NCBI GenBank assembly: GCA_001270045.2
Contig: DF970668.1
Coordinates: 62,001-126,000, forward strand
Direction of reading: 5' to 3'
DNA length: 64,000 nt
DNA from: Bacteroidales bacterium 6E
GTDB lineage: Bacteria > Bacteroidota > Bacteroidia > Bacteroidales > Prolixibacteraceae
The position numbers and the translations under genes were made by a program. A model generated the notes under the pieces. It worked only from the letters and a program-made list of their open reading frames with translations, was not told where the DNA came from and made no database searches. Positions within the stretch are counted from its first letter, which is position 1; each line of letters opens with the position of its first letter. Of this stretch, positions 18,443-27,595 are shown piece by piece.

Positions 18443-19813
18443 TCAGCAATCACACTGGTAGGCACACTCATGGCACCTGCCCACATCGCCACTCAGGCGA
18501 CGTTCGATCAGTTCGTTGATCCGGTCGCGCAGTGGCTCGACCTTGATGGTTTGCACCACCTCATAAGAGAAGGCATTCATCATGATCAGCCTGGCCTGCT
18601 TCTCCTCGATACCTCTCGATCTAAGGTAGAAAAGAGCCTCTTCATCGATCTGACCGATGGTGGCACCATGACTACACTTCACATCATCGGCCTCAATTAT
18701 AAGCTGGGGTTTTGTCTGCATCTGGGCCTTATCGGTCAGAAGCAGGTTATTATTCCGCTGGAAGGCATTGGTTTTCTGTGCATCTCTTTTCACATGGATT
18801 CTTCCCGAAAAAGCCCCGGTTGACTCATCGTCCAGTACATTTTTGTAAAGCTGGTTGCTTTCGCAATGAGGTTGCCCATGGATGATCTGGGTGAAATTAT
18901 CGACGTGTTGCTTGCGATCCAGGAATGAGAGTCCAAACATGTTGGCTTCACAATTCTGCCCATCCAGTTCTACCCTGAGATTATTCCGGATCAAACCGCC
19001 ATGTAGGGAAACCGTATTGGAGGTGAGATGGGAATCCTGCTCCTGGTGAACGAAAACGGAGTTTATCGAAACAGCCTTATTGTGCTGGTTCTGAACCGTA
19101 TAATAATCCAATGAAGCATTGCTTCCAATAAAAGCCTCTGTGGCATTATTGAAAAAATAGTTCTGGAGATTGAGAGTATGGTCACACAAAATGAGTTTAA
19201 CCTCGGCGCCTTCCTCAACTACAATCAGGTTCCGCTGGGTAACATAGGTATCTTTCGGGGCCTGCAACAGATTGATGATCTGCAGCGGTTGTTCAACAGC
19301 CACATTTTTGGGAACATACAAGAAGTAGCCGTCTTGTGCGAAAGCGGTATTCAGGGCCACCATGGCATCGGCCGAGGTGTCGGCCAGTTTCCCGTAAAAC
19401 TTTTCAACCAGGTCAGGCCTTGTGCGGGCAACATTTTCAAAGCTATCAAGGATAACGCCTTCAGGTAGCTGAACCGCTTCATTCGCCTCGGCATAAAACC
19501 AACCGTTGCGCATAGTCACCACGTGGGTGTTTATCTGGGGGACATCACACTTGAATTTTTCTTCAAGCTGAAAATCATTGGCCGATTTCCTTACCGGAAA
19601 ATCAAATTCCTTGGCAAATGCCGGTTGCAGGTTGGTATATTTGTAATTTTCAACCTTTCTGGTTGGAATTCCCTGGGCCACAAAATCACGGAACGCTTTC
19701 TGCCGGTGGATATTCAGCACCGGGGCACCCGACTCCTTCAGGCTATCACGAAGCGTATTATATTGTTCCGTGAGACGCAGGGAAAGATCGTTATTTTCAG
19801 TCACTGCATTCAT
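18443..19813 (-). CDS. sufD: SufD, Fe-S cluster scaffold subunit
   Basis: A 456-residue SufD, paralogue of SufB and part of the SufBC2D scaffold on which Fe-S clusters are built. The right-handed beta-helix core and the C-terminal segment with DDVKCSHGATIGQIDEE and LRSRGIEEKQAR are typical. Its start codon overlaps the end of sufC by four bases, showing translational coupling. Odd: the last ten residues are a Cys-rich tail, CHECAYQCDC (four Cys), beyond the usual helix ERRLSGDVGR; this looks like a possible metal- or cluster-binding tag. Confidence 0.95.
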   Translation of the reverse strand: MNAVTENNDLSLRLTEQYNTLRDSLKESGAPVLNIHRQKAFRDFVAQGIPTRKVENYKYTNLQPAFAKEFDFPVRKSANDFQLEEKFKCDVPQINTHVVTMRNGWFYAEANEAVQLPEGVILDSFENVARTRPDLVEKFYGKLADTSADAMVALNTAFAQDGYFLYVPKNVAVEQPLQIINLLQAPKDTYVTQRNLIVVEEGAEVKLILCDHTLNLQNYFFNNATEAFIGSNASLDYYTVQNQHNKAVSINSVFVHQEQDSHLTSNTVSLHGGLIRNNLRVELDGQNCEANMFGLSFLDRKQHVDNFTQIIHGQPHCESNQLYKNVLDDESTGAFSGRIHVKRDAQKTNAFQRNNNLLLTDKAQMQTKPQLIIEADDVKCSHGATIGQIDEEALFYLRSRGIEEKQARLIMMNAFSYEVVQTIKVEPLRDRINELIERRLSGDVGRCHECAYQCDC

Positions 19814-20568
19814 ACCTGTTCCCCATTTTCTTTCTTAATCCAGTCGTACCCCTTCTCTTCAAGCTCCAGGGCCAGTTCCTTGCCAGCCGACTTGACGATA
19901 CGGCCTTTTAAAAGGACATGTACATGGTCAGGGACAATATAGTCGAGCAAACGCTGATAGTGCGTTACGACGATGGTGGCATTATCTTTCGATCTCAGGG
20001 CATTTACCCCGTGAGCAACCGTCCTGAGCGCATCGATATCCAAACCGGAATCAGTCTCGTCGAGAATGGAGAGTTTCGGTTCAAGAAGGGCCATCTGGAA
20101 AATCTCGTTCTTTTTCTTTTCGCCCCCCGAGAAACCCTCGTTTACTGAGCGGTTGGTAAGTTCGGTATCCATTTCGACCAATGCCTTTTTCTCACGCATG
20201 ACCTTCAGGAACTCACCTGCAGTCAATGGCTTCTCGCCCTTGAACTTCCTGTGTTCGTTGACGGCAGTCTTCAGGAAATTGACCATGGGCACACCCGGAA
20301 TCTCGACCGGATACTGGAAACTGAGGAAAATCCCCTTGCGGGCACGATCCTCGGGAGCCATTTCCATCAGGTCTTCTCCCATATAGGTAATCTCGCCAGC
20401 GGTAATTTCATAGTCTTCCCGTCCGGCCAGCACATTGGCCAGGGTACTTTTACCGGAACCGTTCGGTCCCATGATGGCATGAATTTCACCCGGTTTTATC
20501 TCCAGGTTGATGCCATTCAAAATTTCTTTTCCTTCAATGGAAACACAAAGATTTTTTATCGATAACAT
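19810..20568 (-). CDS. sufC: SufC, Fe-S assembly ATPase
   Basis: A 252-residue ABC-type ATPase of the SUF scaffold; ATP binding drives conformational change of SufBD for cluster assembly. Walker A is GPNGSGKST, the signature is GFSGGEKKKNEI (the Suf variant with Lys run), and Walker B reads LSILDETDSGLD, with the switch His in VVTHYQRLLDY. It lies 64 bases after sufB and overlaps sufD by four bases. Confidence 0.97.
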   Translation of the reverse strand: MLSIKNLCVSIEGKEILNGINLEIKPGEIHAIMGPNGSGKSTLANVLAGREDYEITAGEITYMGEDLMEMAPEDRARKGIFLSFQYPVEIPGVPMVNFLKTAVNEHRKFKGEKPLTAGEFLKVMREKKALVEMDTELTNRSVNEGFSGGEKKKNEIFQMALLEPKLSILDETDSGLDIDALRTVAHGVNALRSKDNATIVVTHYQRLLDYIVPDHVHVLLKGRIVKSAGKELALELEEKGYDWIKKENGEQV

Positions 20569-20632
20569 GTCTGATATTTCTTGTATAGTGAATTCTTATT
20601 TTTCCGAAACCAAAAACCTCATTGGCCAAAAG

Positions 20633-22078
20633 TTACCCAACACTGCCTTCAAGACTGATTGCCAAAAGCTTTTGGGCCTCAACGGCAAATTCCATGGGAA
20701 GCTTGTTGAGAACTTCACGGGCATAACCGTTCACGATCATGCCAATGGCATCCTCGGTTGAGATTCCCCTTTGGTTGCAATAAAAGATTTGGTCTTCGCC
20801 GATTTTGGAAGTGGTGGCTTCATGCTCGACAATCGATGATTTGTTGCCGACCTCGATATAAGGAAAAGTGTGTGCACCACATTTATCGCCCATCAACAGT
20901 GAATCACACTGTGAGAAGTTTCTTGAATTGACGGCACCGGGCAATACCTTCACAAGTCCGCGATATGAATTATCGCTTACCCCGGCCGAGATCCCCTTGC
21001 TCACAATGGTGCTCTTCGTGTTTTTCCCGATATGGATCATCTTGGTTCCGGTATCCGCCTGTTGGTGGTGGTTGGTAAGGGCAACCGAATAAAACTCCCC
21101 TACCGAGTTGTCACCCAAAAGGATACAGCTTGGGTATTTCCAGGTAATGGCCGATCCGGTTTCCACCTGTGTCCAGCTGATTTTGGATGACACACCACGG
21201 CAAACACCACGCTTGGTCACAAAGTTATAGATACCGCCTTTTCCGTCCTTGTCGCCTGGATACCAGTTCTGTACGGTGCTGTATTTCACTTCGGCGTTGT
21301 CGAGGGCAATGATTTCAACGACCGCGGCATGCAACTGGTTCTCGTCCCTCATGGGAGCCGTGCAACCTTCGAGGTAGCTGACATAGCTTCCCTCATCGGC
21401 AACGATCAGTGTACGCTCAAACTGTCCGGTATTGGCCGCATTGATCCTGAAATAAGTAGAGAGCTCCATCGGACAACGCACCCCTTTGGGGATATAGCAG
21501 AACGATCCATCACTGAAAACCGCAGAGTTAAGGGCTGCGAAATAGTTGTCGCCAACAGGAACGGCCATCCCGATATATTTTTTCACGAGATCGGGATGTT
21601 CCTGCAATGCCTCGCTGAAGGAACAGAAAATTATTCCCTTTTCGGCCAGGGTTTCCTTGAAGGTGGTCTTCACCGAAACACTGTCGATTACGGCATCCAC
21701 GGCAACACCTGCAAGGTGCTTTTGCTCTTCGAGAGGAATGCCCAGCTTGTTGAATGTTTCGAGCAATTCGGGATCGACCTCATCAAGGCTTTCGTATTGT
21801 GGCTTTTTCTTTGGGGCCGCAAAATAACTGATGGCCTGAAAATCGATAGGAGGGATTTTGAGATATGCCCAATCCGGCATTTCCATCTTCAGCCACTTTC
21901 TGTAGGCATTCAGCCTGAACTCCAGCATGAAGTCAGGCTCATTCTTTTTCTCCCAGATGGTGCGGACGACATCCTCGTTCAATCCCTTTTCGATGATGTC
22001 CATCTCGATATCGGTATAGAAACCATACTGATACTCCCGCTGGGTTACTTCATTTAACAGTTTATCTTGTTCTTCCAT
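20633..22078 (-). CDS. sufB: SufB, Fe-S cluster scaffold subunit
   Basis: A 481-residue SufB, the main scaffold protein for nascent Fe-S clusters. Family segments are easy to see: [73 protein letters not shown] and the C-terminal [20 protein letters not shown] with conserved Glu and Cys. First gene of sufBCD. The upstream region (22079-22281) is shared with the divergent thiL gene; a TATCTTTG box on the minus strand at 22218-22211 is a candidate -7 element. Confidence 0.97.
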   Translation of the reverse strand: MEEQDKLLNEVTQREYQYGFYTDIEMDIIEKGLNEDVVRTIWEKKNEPDFMLEFRLNAYRKWLKMEMPDWAYLKIPPIDFQAISYFAAPKKKPQYESLDEVDPELLETFNKLGIPLEEQKHLAGVAVDAVIDSVSVKTTFKETLAEKGIIFCSFSEALQEHPDLVKKYIGMAVPVGDNYFAALNSAVFSDGSFCYIPKGVRCPMELSTYFRINAANTGQFERTLIVADEGSYVSYLEGCTAPMRDENQLHAAVVEIIALDNAEVKYSTVQNWYPGDKDGKGGIYNFVTKRGVCRGVSSKISWTQVETGSAITWKYPSCILLGDNSVGEFYSVALTNHHQQADTGTKMIHIGKNTKSTIVSKGISAGVSDNSYRGLVKVLPGAVNSRNFSQCDSLLMGDKCGAHTFPYIEVGNKSSIVEHEATTSKIGEDQIFYCNQRGISTEDAIGMIVNGYAREVLNKLPMEFAVEAQKLLAISLEGSVG

Positions 22079-22207
22079 TATTATTAACTTCTAAATATCC
22101 TGTATCCTCTTTCAAAACAGTTTCAGAATAACCTGAAAATCTTAAAAATGTTCTATAAATTTCCCTAAATCATGCGATTATATGACGGACAGGTCCATTA
22201 TCAGGGC

Positions 22208-22238
22208 TTGCAAAGATACAAAATTAAGGATACTTTTG
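22208..22238 (+). promoter_or_regulatory. Promoter of thiL, overlapping a minus-strand -7 box
   Basis: TTG at 22208-22210, a 20-base spacer, then TACTTTTG at 22231-22238, which fits the Bacteroidota primary sigma consensus TTTG/TAnnTTTG. The minus-strand box TATCTTTG (22218-22211), a candidate for sufB, lies inside the spacer, so the two divergent promoters would compete for polymerase. Confidence 0.65.
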
Positions 22239-22281
22239 CCCCTGCAAAGGACGGTAAAATACCTTTTTATCCTAATTTAAC

Positions 22282-23328
22282 ATGAAAGATATCAGAGAGA
22301 AAGCAAGCATAGAATCGTTAGGCGAATTTGGCCTGATTGACCATCTTACACGAAAGATACAAATACGTCATACCTCCACACTCAGGGGGGTAGGTGACGA
22401 TGCGGCAGTACTTCATTTCGGTGACGAAAATGTGGTGGTAACCACCGATCTTCTGACCGAAGGCATCCACTTTAACCTGATGTATGTACCTCTGAAACAT
22501 CTGGGATACAAGGCCGTGGTGGTGAATTTGTCAGATGTCTATGCCATGAATGCCACTCCCCGCCAGATTACCGTCAGCATTGCCCTGTCAAAACGATTTG
22601 ACCTGAATGCCGTTGAGCAATTATACGAAGGCATTCACATGGCCTGCGAAAATTACGGGGTCGACCTGGTAGGAGGGGATACGACCTCTTCCCTGACCGG
22701 ACTGACCATCAGTATTACGGCAATTGGTTCAGCACCAAAGGAAAAACTGGTCTATCGGTCAGGAGCACGCGTCAACGACCTGCTATGCGTTACCGGCGAC
22801 TTAGGAGGTGCCTATATGGGATTGCAACTGCTCGAAAGAGAGAATGAGGTTTTCAAGGTCAATCCAAAAACCCAGCCCAAACTTGAGGGGTACGACTATA
22901 TTCTGCAACGGCAGCTCAGGCCGGAAGCCCGGAAAGACATCGTGGAGGCATTCAGGACCTTGGGAATCCAACCCACCTCGATGATTGACATATCCGATGG
23001 GCTGTCGTCCGAGATTCTGCATTTGTGCAAAAATTCAAAATTGGGTTGCCATCTGTATGAGGAAAAAATCCCTTACGACGACCAGACCAAAGCCATGGCT
23101 TCAGAAATGAATATCAACCCCTTGGTAGCCGCTCTGAACGGAGGCGAGGATTACGAACTGCTGTTTACGTTGCCCCTTTCCGACTTTGACAAAATCAAAA
23201 ACGATCCCGACATTTCAGTAATCGGACACATGACCAGTCCGGAGGAAGGAGCTATGCTGGTAACTACGGGAGGGTCGCTGATCCCCTTGGTAGCCCAGGG
23301 GTGGAATCACATGGAAAAACAGGACTAG
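22282..23328 (+). CDS. thiL: Thiamine-monophosphate kinase
   Basis: A 348-residue ThiL, which phosphorylates thiamine monophosphate to the cofactor thiamine pyrophosphate using ATP. Conserved metal and nucleotide motifs: GDDAAVLHF, TTDLLTEGIHF, NLSDVYAMNATP, GGDTTSS, and MIDISDGLSSEI, with NGGEDYELLF near the C-terminus. Length and order are normal for the AIR-synthase-like fold. Preceded by a good promoter and no thiamine riboswitch that I can see. Its stop codon overlaps by four bases that of the convergent gene at 23325-23846. Confidence 0.96.
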   Translation: MKDIREKASIESLGEFGLIDHLTRKIQIRHTSTLRGVGDDAAVLHFGDENVVVTTDLLTEGIHFNLMYVPLKHLGYKAVVVNLSDVYAMNATPRQITVSIALSKRFDLNAVEQLYEGIHMACENYGVDLVGGDTTSSLTGLTISITAIGSAPKEKLVYRSGARVNDLLCVTGDLGGAYMGLQLLERENEVFKVNPKTQPKLEGYDYILQRQLRPEARKDIVEAFRTLGIQPTSMIDISDGLSSEILHLCKNSKLGCHLYEEKIPYDDQTKAMASEMNINPLVAALNGGEDYELLFTLPLSDFDKIKNDPDISVIGHMTSPEEGAMLVTTGGSLIPLVAQGWNHMEKQD

Positions 23329-23846
23329 AATCCAATTCCGAAATGCACACCCACTGATACATGGCTGTGCTCATTGTCGATACCATAGCCGATCATGGGC
23401 CCAACGTGGAATCCCGCCAGGTTAAATTCAAAAACAGCTTCGGTATGGAATGTAGGAGATACTTCCATCTCTCCGTCATGCTTTCCAACAACCAATCCAG
23501 GGCCGGCATTAATTGTAAGAAATGAAACTGGTCTGTAATTCACCAATAGATTTAATCCATTGTGGACTTTTTCATCCACGATACCTTCGTAACCCAGTCC
23601 GATTCCCCACTGGTGATGCTTACCCATCTGCCTGATAAAGTGAACGTGTATGCCTGGAGCTAAAACGTCCTCCCCAAAAATATAAGTGCCTGCGCCTCCG
23701 AAACCAATATGGAAGCGATGTGAGTCATCATGCAGCTTACCGTGGGCATGATCATTTTTGTGATCATCCGGATTTATTTGGGCTTGGGTAGAAAGAATCG
23801 ATATGGTGAGCAAAAGTATGCCTAGGAAATATTTAGAAAAATTCAT
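23325..23846 (-). CDS. His-rich small outer-membrane-type protein
   Basis: A 173-residue exported protein that I cannot assign to a named family. After a signal peptide (LLLTISILSTQAQ) comes a His/Asp-rich segment (DDHKNDHAHGKLHDDSHRFH), then about eight alternating hydrophobic strands rich in Gly and aromatics ending VGVHFGIGF, the signature of a small outer membrane beta barrel. Fourteen or so His residues suggest that the N-terminal segment may bind a metal such as zinc or copper. It overlaps thiL tail to tail by four bases. No operon partner. Confidence 0.7.
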   Translation of the reverse strand: MNFSKYFLGILLLTISILSTQAQINPDDHKNDHAHGKLHDDSHRFHIGFGGAGTYIFGEDVLAPGIHVHFIRQMGKHHQWGIGLGYEGIVDEKVHNGLNLLVNYRPVSFLTINAGPGLVVGKHDGEMEVSPTFHTEAVFEFNLAGFHVGPMIGYGIDNEHSHVSVGVHFGIGF

Positions 23847-24033
23847 ATAAAATGAGTTGATAAATGGTTTAAAGGCTTAAAACAGCCTATTTCAAAAATT
23901 GTTTATGACTTCAATTCCATAAAGTGCCATGGGTTCAAATTTGAACCGCCAAATCCCGGGAAATGGAATATATGAAAAACTTCCTTAACTAACCCTTTAC
24001 AAAATTTCAAAGTGACGATTATAACCAAACCTT
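23847..24033. other. Intergenic region upstream of the His-rich protein
   Basis: An AT-rich stretch of 187 bases with no coding potential that I can support; it presumably holds the promoter of the minus-strand His-rich gene, though no good TAnnTTTG box is evident. Confidence 0.4.
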
Positions 24034-24303
24034 TTATGTCCGGGACTTATGCCCAGTATAGGTTTCTCCATTGTTTCTCCATTGTTTTGCCATTGTTTTG
24101 CCATTTTCATATGGTGTAAGAATGGTATTCGCATGGTAATGGTATTTAAATAGTCCTAATGGGTCACGAACCCGGTTAAGCATTGCTAAAAGTTGATTGC
24201 GGTATCCGAAATGCTCGTCAGAAAAATATGTCGCAAAAAAAATCGGCTGTCCCATTCCTGAGGCGGCCGAATTCACATATCCATGATAAGGATCAGTCAA
24301 CAA
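24034..24303 (-). pseudogene. Probable remnant of a C-terminal oxidase domain after lpxA
   Basis: An 89-residue open stretch begins right after the lpxA stop codon, in the same frame, with only TTG as possible start. Its middle (YFSDEHFGYRNQLLAMLNRV then RDPLGLFKY) resembles the C-terminus of berberine-bridge-type FAD-linked oxidases (pattern YFG..Y.RL..lK..yDP.nlF). No FAD-binding part is found upstream, where lpxA stands, so if the resemblance is right this is a truncated, dead fragment. The last 20 residues fall in an 11-bp tandem repeat. The assignment is weak. Confidence 0.35.
24063..24104. repeat. 11-bp tandem repeat, about four copies
   Basis: The core CCATTG recurs at 24068, 24079, 24090 and 24101 (last as CCATTT), each 11 bases apart; the first two units read TTTCTCCATTG, the next TTTTGCCATTG. 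It lies in the tail of the putative pseudogene. Confidence 0.8.
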
Positions 24304-25086
24304 CTAATCCGGGAAATATCCGCGAATGATGCCACGTTTTGAATCCTTGATGAACAACAGGATCTCATCCCTTTCCGGAGAGGCGGGCATCTCGGCTTCA
24401 ATGATTTCGACAGCTTGTGAGGTATTCAGTCCTTTCTGGTAAATATATCGGTAGATATCCTGGACCTCCCTGATTTTCTCGTTGGTAAACGCACGACGGC
24501 GAAGACCGATTGAATTGATCCCGACATATGCGAGAGGCTCCCTGCCTGCCTTGATGAACGGGGGAACATCCTTGCGTACAAGGGAACCACCGGCAATCAT
24601 GACATGAGATCCAACGTGTACGAATTGATGAACGGCCACCATACCTGCCAGAATCGCAAAGTCATCCACAACGACCTCACCAGCCAGCTGTGTGTTATTC
24701 ACGAGGATAACGTTATTACCGACCACACAATCGTGTGCGACATGCACATATGCCATCAGGAGGCAGTTGTTACCGATCACCGTTTTTCCCTTTGCAGCCG
24801 TTCCCCTGTTAACGGTAACAAACTCACGGATAGTGGTATTGTCACCAATCTCGGCGGTGGAATATTCGCCCCTGAACTTCAGGTCCTGTGGTATTGCCCC
24901 AATGACAGCTCCGGGAAAAATATTGCAGTTTTTTCCGATACGGGTACCCGGGAGGATGGTCACGTTTGATCCGATGCGGGTACCTTCACCGATTACAACA
25001 TCTTTATCGATAGTTACAAACGGTTCAATAACAACATTTTCAGCAACATGCGACTCGGGATGCACATAAGCAAGTGGTTGTTTCAT
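24304..25086 (-). CDS. lpxA: UDP-N-acetylglucosamine acyltransferase
   Basis: A 260-residue left-handed beta-helix acyltransferase that puts the first acyl chain on UDP-GlcNAc in lipid A synthesis. Hexapeptide repeats start near the N-terminus (YVHPESHVAENVVIEPFV), the catalytic His lies in MAYVHVAHDCVVGNN, and the C-terminal helical part (GLRRRAFTNEKIREVQDIYR) is typical. It is the last gene of HD-lpxD-lpxC/fabZ-lpxA, 19 bases after lpxC/fabZ. Confidence 0.97.
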   Translation of the reverse strand: MKQPLAYVHPESHVAENVVIEPFVTIDKDVVIGEGTRIGSNVTILPGTRIGKNCNIFPGAVIGAIPQDLKFRGEYSTAEIGDNTTIREFVTVNRGTAAKGKTVIGNNCLLMAYVHVAHDCVVGNNVILVNNTQLAGEVVVDDFAILAGMVAVHQFVHVGSHVMIAGGSLVRKDVPPFIKAGREPLAYVGINSIGLRRRAFTNEKIREVQDIYRYIYQKGLNTSQAVEIIEAEMPASPERDEILLFIKDSKRGIIRGYFPD

Positions 25087-25105
25087 CTTCTATTTTCTAT
25101 TTCTG

Positions 25106-26497
25106 TTATTCATTCATTTTTACAATCTGGGCCATAAATTCGCCTTCAGCTGCCACCTTGTCGCCGACATAACAAAGTCCGCGCATGACGGCAATTCCCC
25201 GACGAATGGGAGAAATCATTTCAAGACGGAAGATAAGCGTATCACCCGGAACCACTTTCCTTCGGAACTTCACATTGTCAATCCGGATAAAGTAGGTGGA
25301 ATAGCGGTCTTTTAACTGGTCGAGCACCAGCAGCCCTCCGGTTTGGGCCATCGCTTCAATGAGCAGTACGCCAGGCATGACTGACTCACCAGGGAAATGC
25401 CCTTGGAAGAATGGCTCATTGATGGTCACGTTCTTAACGCCCACAATCATGTTTTCCTTCCGTTCAATGATTTTATCAACCAAAAGGAAGGGATATCTGT
25501 GCGGCAACAATTCGGTAATCCTGCCAATATCCATCAAAGGTTCGGCATTGGGATCATAAACCGGTACACCGCTCTCCTGTCGTGCAATTTCCTTTTTCAG
25601 AAGCTGGGCCATTCGGGTGTTTGCCGAATGCCCGGGCTTGGTTGCGATAATACGACCCTTAATGTGCCTGCCAGCCAGTGAAAGGTCACCAATCACGTCG
25701 AGCAGTTTATGGCGGGCACATTCGTTCTCGAATTGCAGGTCGACATTGTTTAATATACCCTGCGCTTTTACAGATACATGCTCATGATTGAACAGGTCCG
25801 CAAGGCGGTCAAGCTCATCCTGGGTCACATCACGGTCGATGATCACGATGGCATTGCTCAGGTCGCCACCTTTAATCAGGTTATTATGTTTGAGCAGGAA
25901 TTCAAGTTCATGCAGAAAAACAAATGTCCTGCAGTTGGCAATATCAGCCTTGAAATCTTTGATGCTGTCGAGGGTGGCAAACTGATTGTTCAAGACCCGA
26001 GAATTGAACGCGATCATCACATTCAGGCTGTAATCGTCATCAGGCAGGGCAATCAGCTCAGATCCGGTTTTTTCATCCCGGTAAACAATCTTCCTGGTGA
26101 TCTCAAGGTATTGTCTTTCAGCATCCTGCTCAACAACTCCGGCCTTTTCGATGGCTTCCACAAAGATCCGGGAACTACCGTCGATAATGGGAGCCTCTTC
26201 GTTGTTCACCTCCACCAGCACATTGTCGAGCCCCATACCCACCATGGCGGCCAGGGTATGCTCAATGGTTCCGATCCGGGCCCCGTTTTTCTGCAAAAGG
26301 GTTCCACGCGATGTATCAACCACCAGGTCGGCATCAGCCTCAATGACCGGTTGTCCGGGCAGGTCAACCCTTTTGAATCGGAATCCATGGTTTTCGGGAG
26401 CAGGCAGGAAAGTCATGGTAACATCAACTCCCGTATGCAATCCACGACCCTGTATGGTAAAAGGCTGCGCTAAAGTTTGCTGTTTTTGTGCATTCAT
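25106..26497 (-). CDS. lpxC-fabZ: Bifunctional LpxC-FabZ enzyme
   Basis: A 463-residue fusion of UDP-3-O-acyl-N-acetylglucosamine deacetylase (about 1-305) and 3-hydroxyacyl-ACP dehydratase FabZ (about 315-463), a known Bacteroidota arrangement. LpxC motifs: GRGLHTGVDV, and HKLLDVIGDLSLAGRHIKG with zinc ligands. FabZ motifs: LLPHRYPFLLVDKI (catalytic His) and FQGHFPGESVMPGVLLIEAM (catalytic Glu). It commits carbon to lipid A and supplies saturated acyl chains, so the fusion keeps the two activities in step. Only four bases separate it from lpxD. Confidence 0.98.
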   Translation of the reverse strand: MNAQKQQTLAQPFTIQGRGLHTGVDVTMTFLPAPENHGFRFKRVDLPGQPVIEADADLVVDTSRGTLLQKNGARIGTIEHTLAAMVGMGLDNVLVEVNNEEAPIIDGSSRIFVEAIEKAGVVEQDAERQYLEITRKIVYRDEKTGSELIALPDDDYSLNVMIAFNSRVLNNQFATLDSIKDFKADIANCRTFVFLHELEFLLKHNNLIKGGDLSNAIVIIDRDVTQDELDRLADLFNHEHVSVKAQGILNNVDLQFENECARHKLLDVIGDLSLAGRHIKGRIIATKPGHSANTRMAQLLKKEIARQESGVPVYDPNAEPLMDIGRITELLPHRYPFLLVDKIIERKENMIVGVKNVTINEPFFQGHFPGESVMPGVLLIEAMAQTGGLLVLDQLKDRYSTYFIRIDNVKFRRKVVPGDTLIFRLEMISPIRRGIAVMRGLCYVGDKVAAEGEFMAQIVKMNE

Positions 26498-26501
26498 CAG
26501 A

Positions 26502-27560
26502 TTAATCAGCGAGATGCTGCTTTATATTATCTTTCATTTTAACAATCTCTTTCTGCAGGTCGATTACTTCCTGCCGAAGCTGGGGAAGATTACGCAGTAC
26601 GGTATACATCCGTATGGCTTGTTTGAAGTCGATGGCAGGGGTTCCGAGAATGATCTCGTTATCTTTTACACTCTTGCTCACACCGCTTTGGGCCCCGATC
26701 TGTACGTTGTCACCGATAGTAAGATGTCCGGCCAAACCGACCTGGCCGCCGAATTTGCAGTTTCTTCCCACCTTGGTGGTACCTGCCAATCCGGTATGTG
26801 CAGCCATCACGGTATTATCGCCTACCTCGCAATTGTGGGCTATCTGAATCAGGTTATCAAGTTTGACCCCTTTCCGGATGATGGTATGCCCCATGGTACC
26901 GCAATCGATGGTGGTATTGGCGCCAATTTCGACATCATCTTCGAGAACTGCGTTTCCTATCTGTGGAATTTTCTTGTAAGATCCGTCTTCCTGTGGGGCA
27001 AATCCAAAGCCGTCGGAACCGATCACGCAACCCGAATGCAAAATGCACCTGGAACCGATGACCGTATCGTCGTATATTTTTACGCCCGAATAGATCACCG
27101 TATCATCGCCAATGGTCACGTTATCCCCTACATAGGCATGAGGATAGATCTTTACCCGGTTGCCAATTATTGAGTTTCTTCCGATATATGCAAAGGCAGC
27201 CAGCCAGCAGTTCTCGCCCATGGAAGAAGATTCATGAATGAACGATGGATTTTCAATGCCGGTTTTCAACCCTTCCTTTGCCTTATTGTAGAGGTCAAGA
27301 AGGGAGGCAAAAGCCTGGTATGCATTTTCAACCTTGATCATGGTTGCCCTGACTTCCTGCTTGGGCTGGAAATCCTTGTTTACCAATACGATGGATGACC
27401 CGGATGTATAAATAAAGTGCTCGTATTTGGGATTTGCCAGGAATGAGAGCGACCCCTCTTTCCCTTCTTCGATTTTTGATACAGTATGGACCGTAACCTC
27501 GGGATTACCAACAATTTCGCCTTTCAGGTAGAAAGCAATTTCTTCGGCTTTGAATTTCAT
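26502..27560 (-). CDS. lpxD: UDP-3-O-(3-hydroxyacyl)glucosamine N-acyltransferase
   Basis: A 352-residue LpxD, which adds the second, N-linked acyl chain in lipid A synthesis. The N-terminal uridine-binding domain ([20 protein letters not shown]) is followed by a long hexapeptide-repeat helix; the catalytic His is in [21 protein letters not shown]-terminal helix ([20 protein letters not shown]) forms the ACP-binding trimer tail. It lies 35 bases after the HD gene and four before lpxC/fabZ. Confidence 0.97.
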   Translation of the reverse strand: MKFKAEEIAFYLKGEIVGNPEVTVHTVSKIEEGKEGSLSFLANPKYEHFIYTSGSSIVLVNKDFQPKQEVRATMIKVENAYQAFASLLDLYNKAKEGLKTGIENPSFIHESSSMGENCWLAAFAYIGRNSIIGNRVKIYPHAYVGDNVTIGDDTVIYSGVKIYDDTVIGSRCILHSGCVIGSDGFGFAPQEDGSYKKIPQIGNAVLEDDVEIGANTTIDCGTMGHTIIRKGVKLDNLIQIAHNCEVGDNTVMAAHTGLAGTTKVGRNCKFGGQVGLAGHLTIGDNVQIGAQSGVSKSVKDNEIILGTPAIDFKQAIRMYTVLRNLPQLRQEVIDLQKEIVKMKDNIKQHLAD

Positions 27561-27595
27561 TCATCATAAATTTTCCGGTGCAAAAATAGGGTAAA

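Noticed and set aside
21329-22057. 242-residue open frame on plus, opposite sufB
   Set aside because: Shadow of sufB: no start context and no recognisable protein features.
22079-22281. TPP riboswitch ahead of thiL
   Set aside because: The transcribed leader from the promoter is under 50 bases, and I see no conserved thi-box.
24034-24303. Treating the 89-codon frame as a real gene
   Set aside because: No ATG at the beginning, a low-complexity repeat end and a truncated family resemblance make a remnant more likely.
26097-27173. 358-residue open frame on plus, opposite lpxD and lpxC/fabZ
   Set aside because: It is antisense to genes with clear catalytic motifs and its protein is low-quality, Ser/Thr-rich shadow sequence with no family features.
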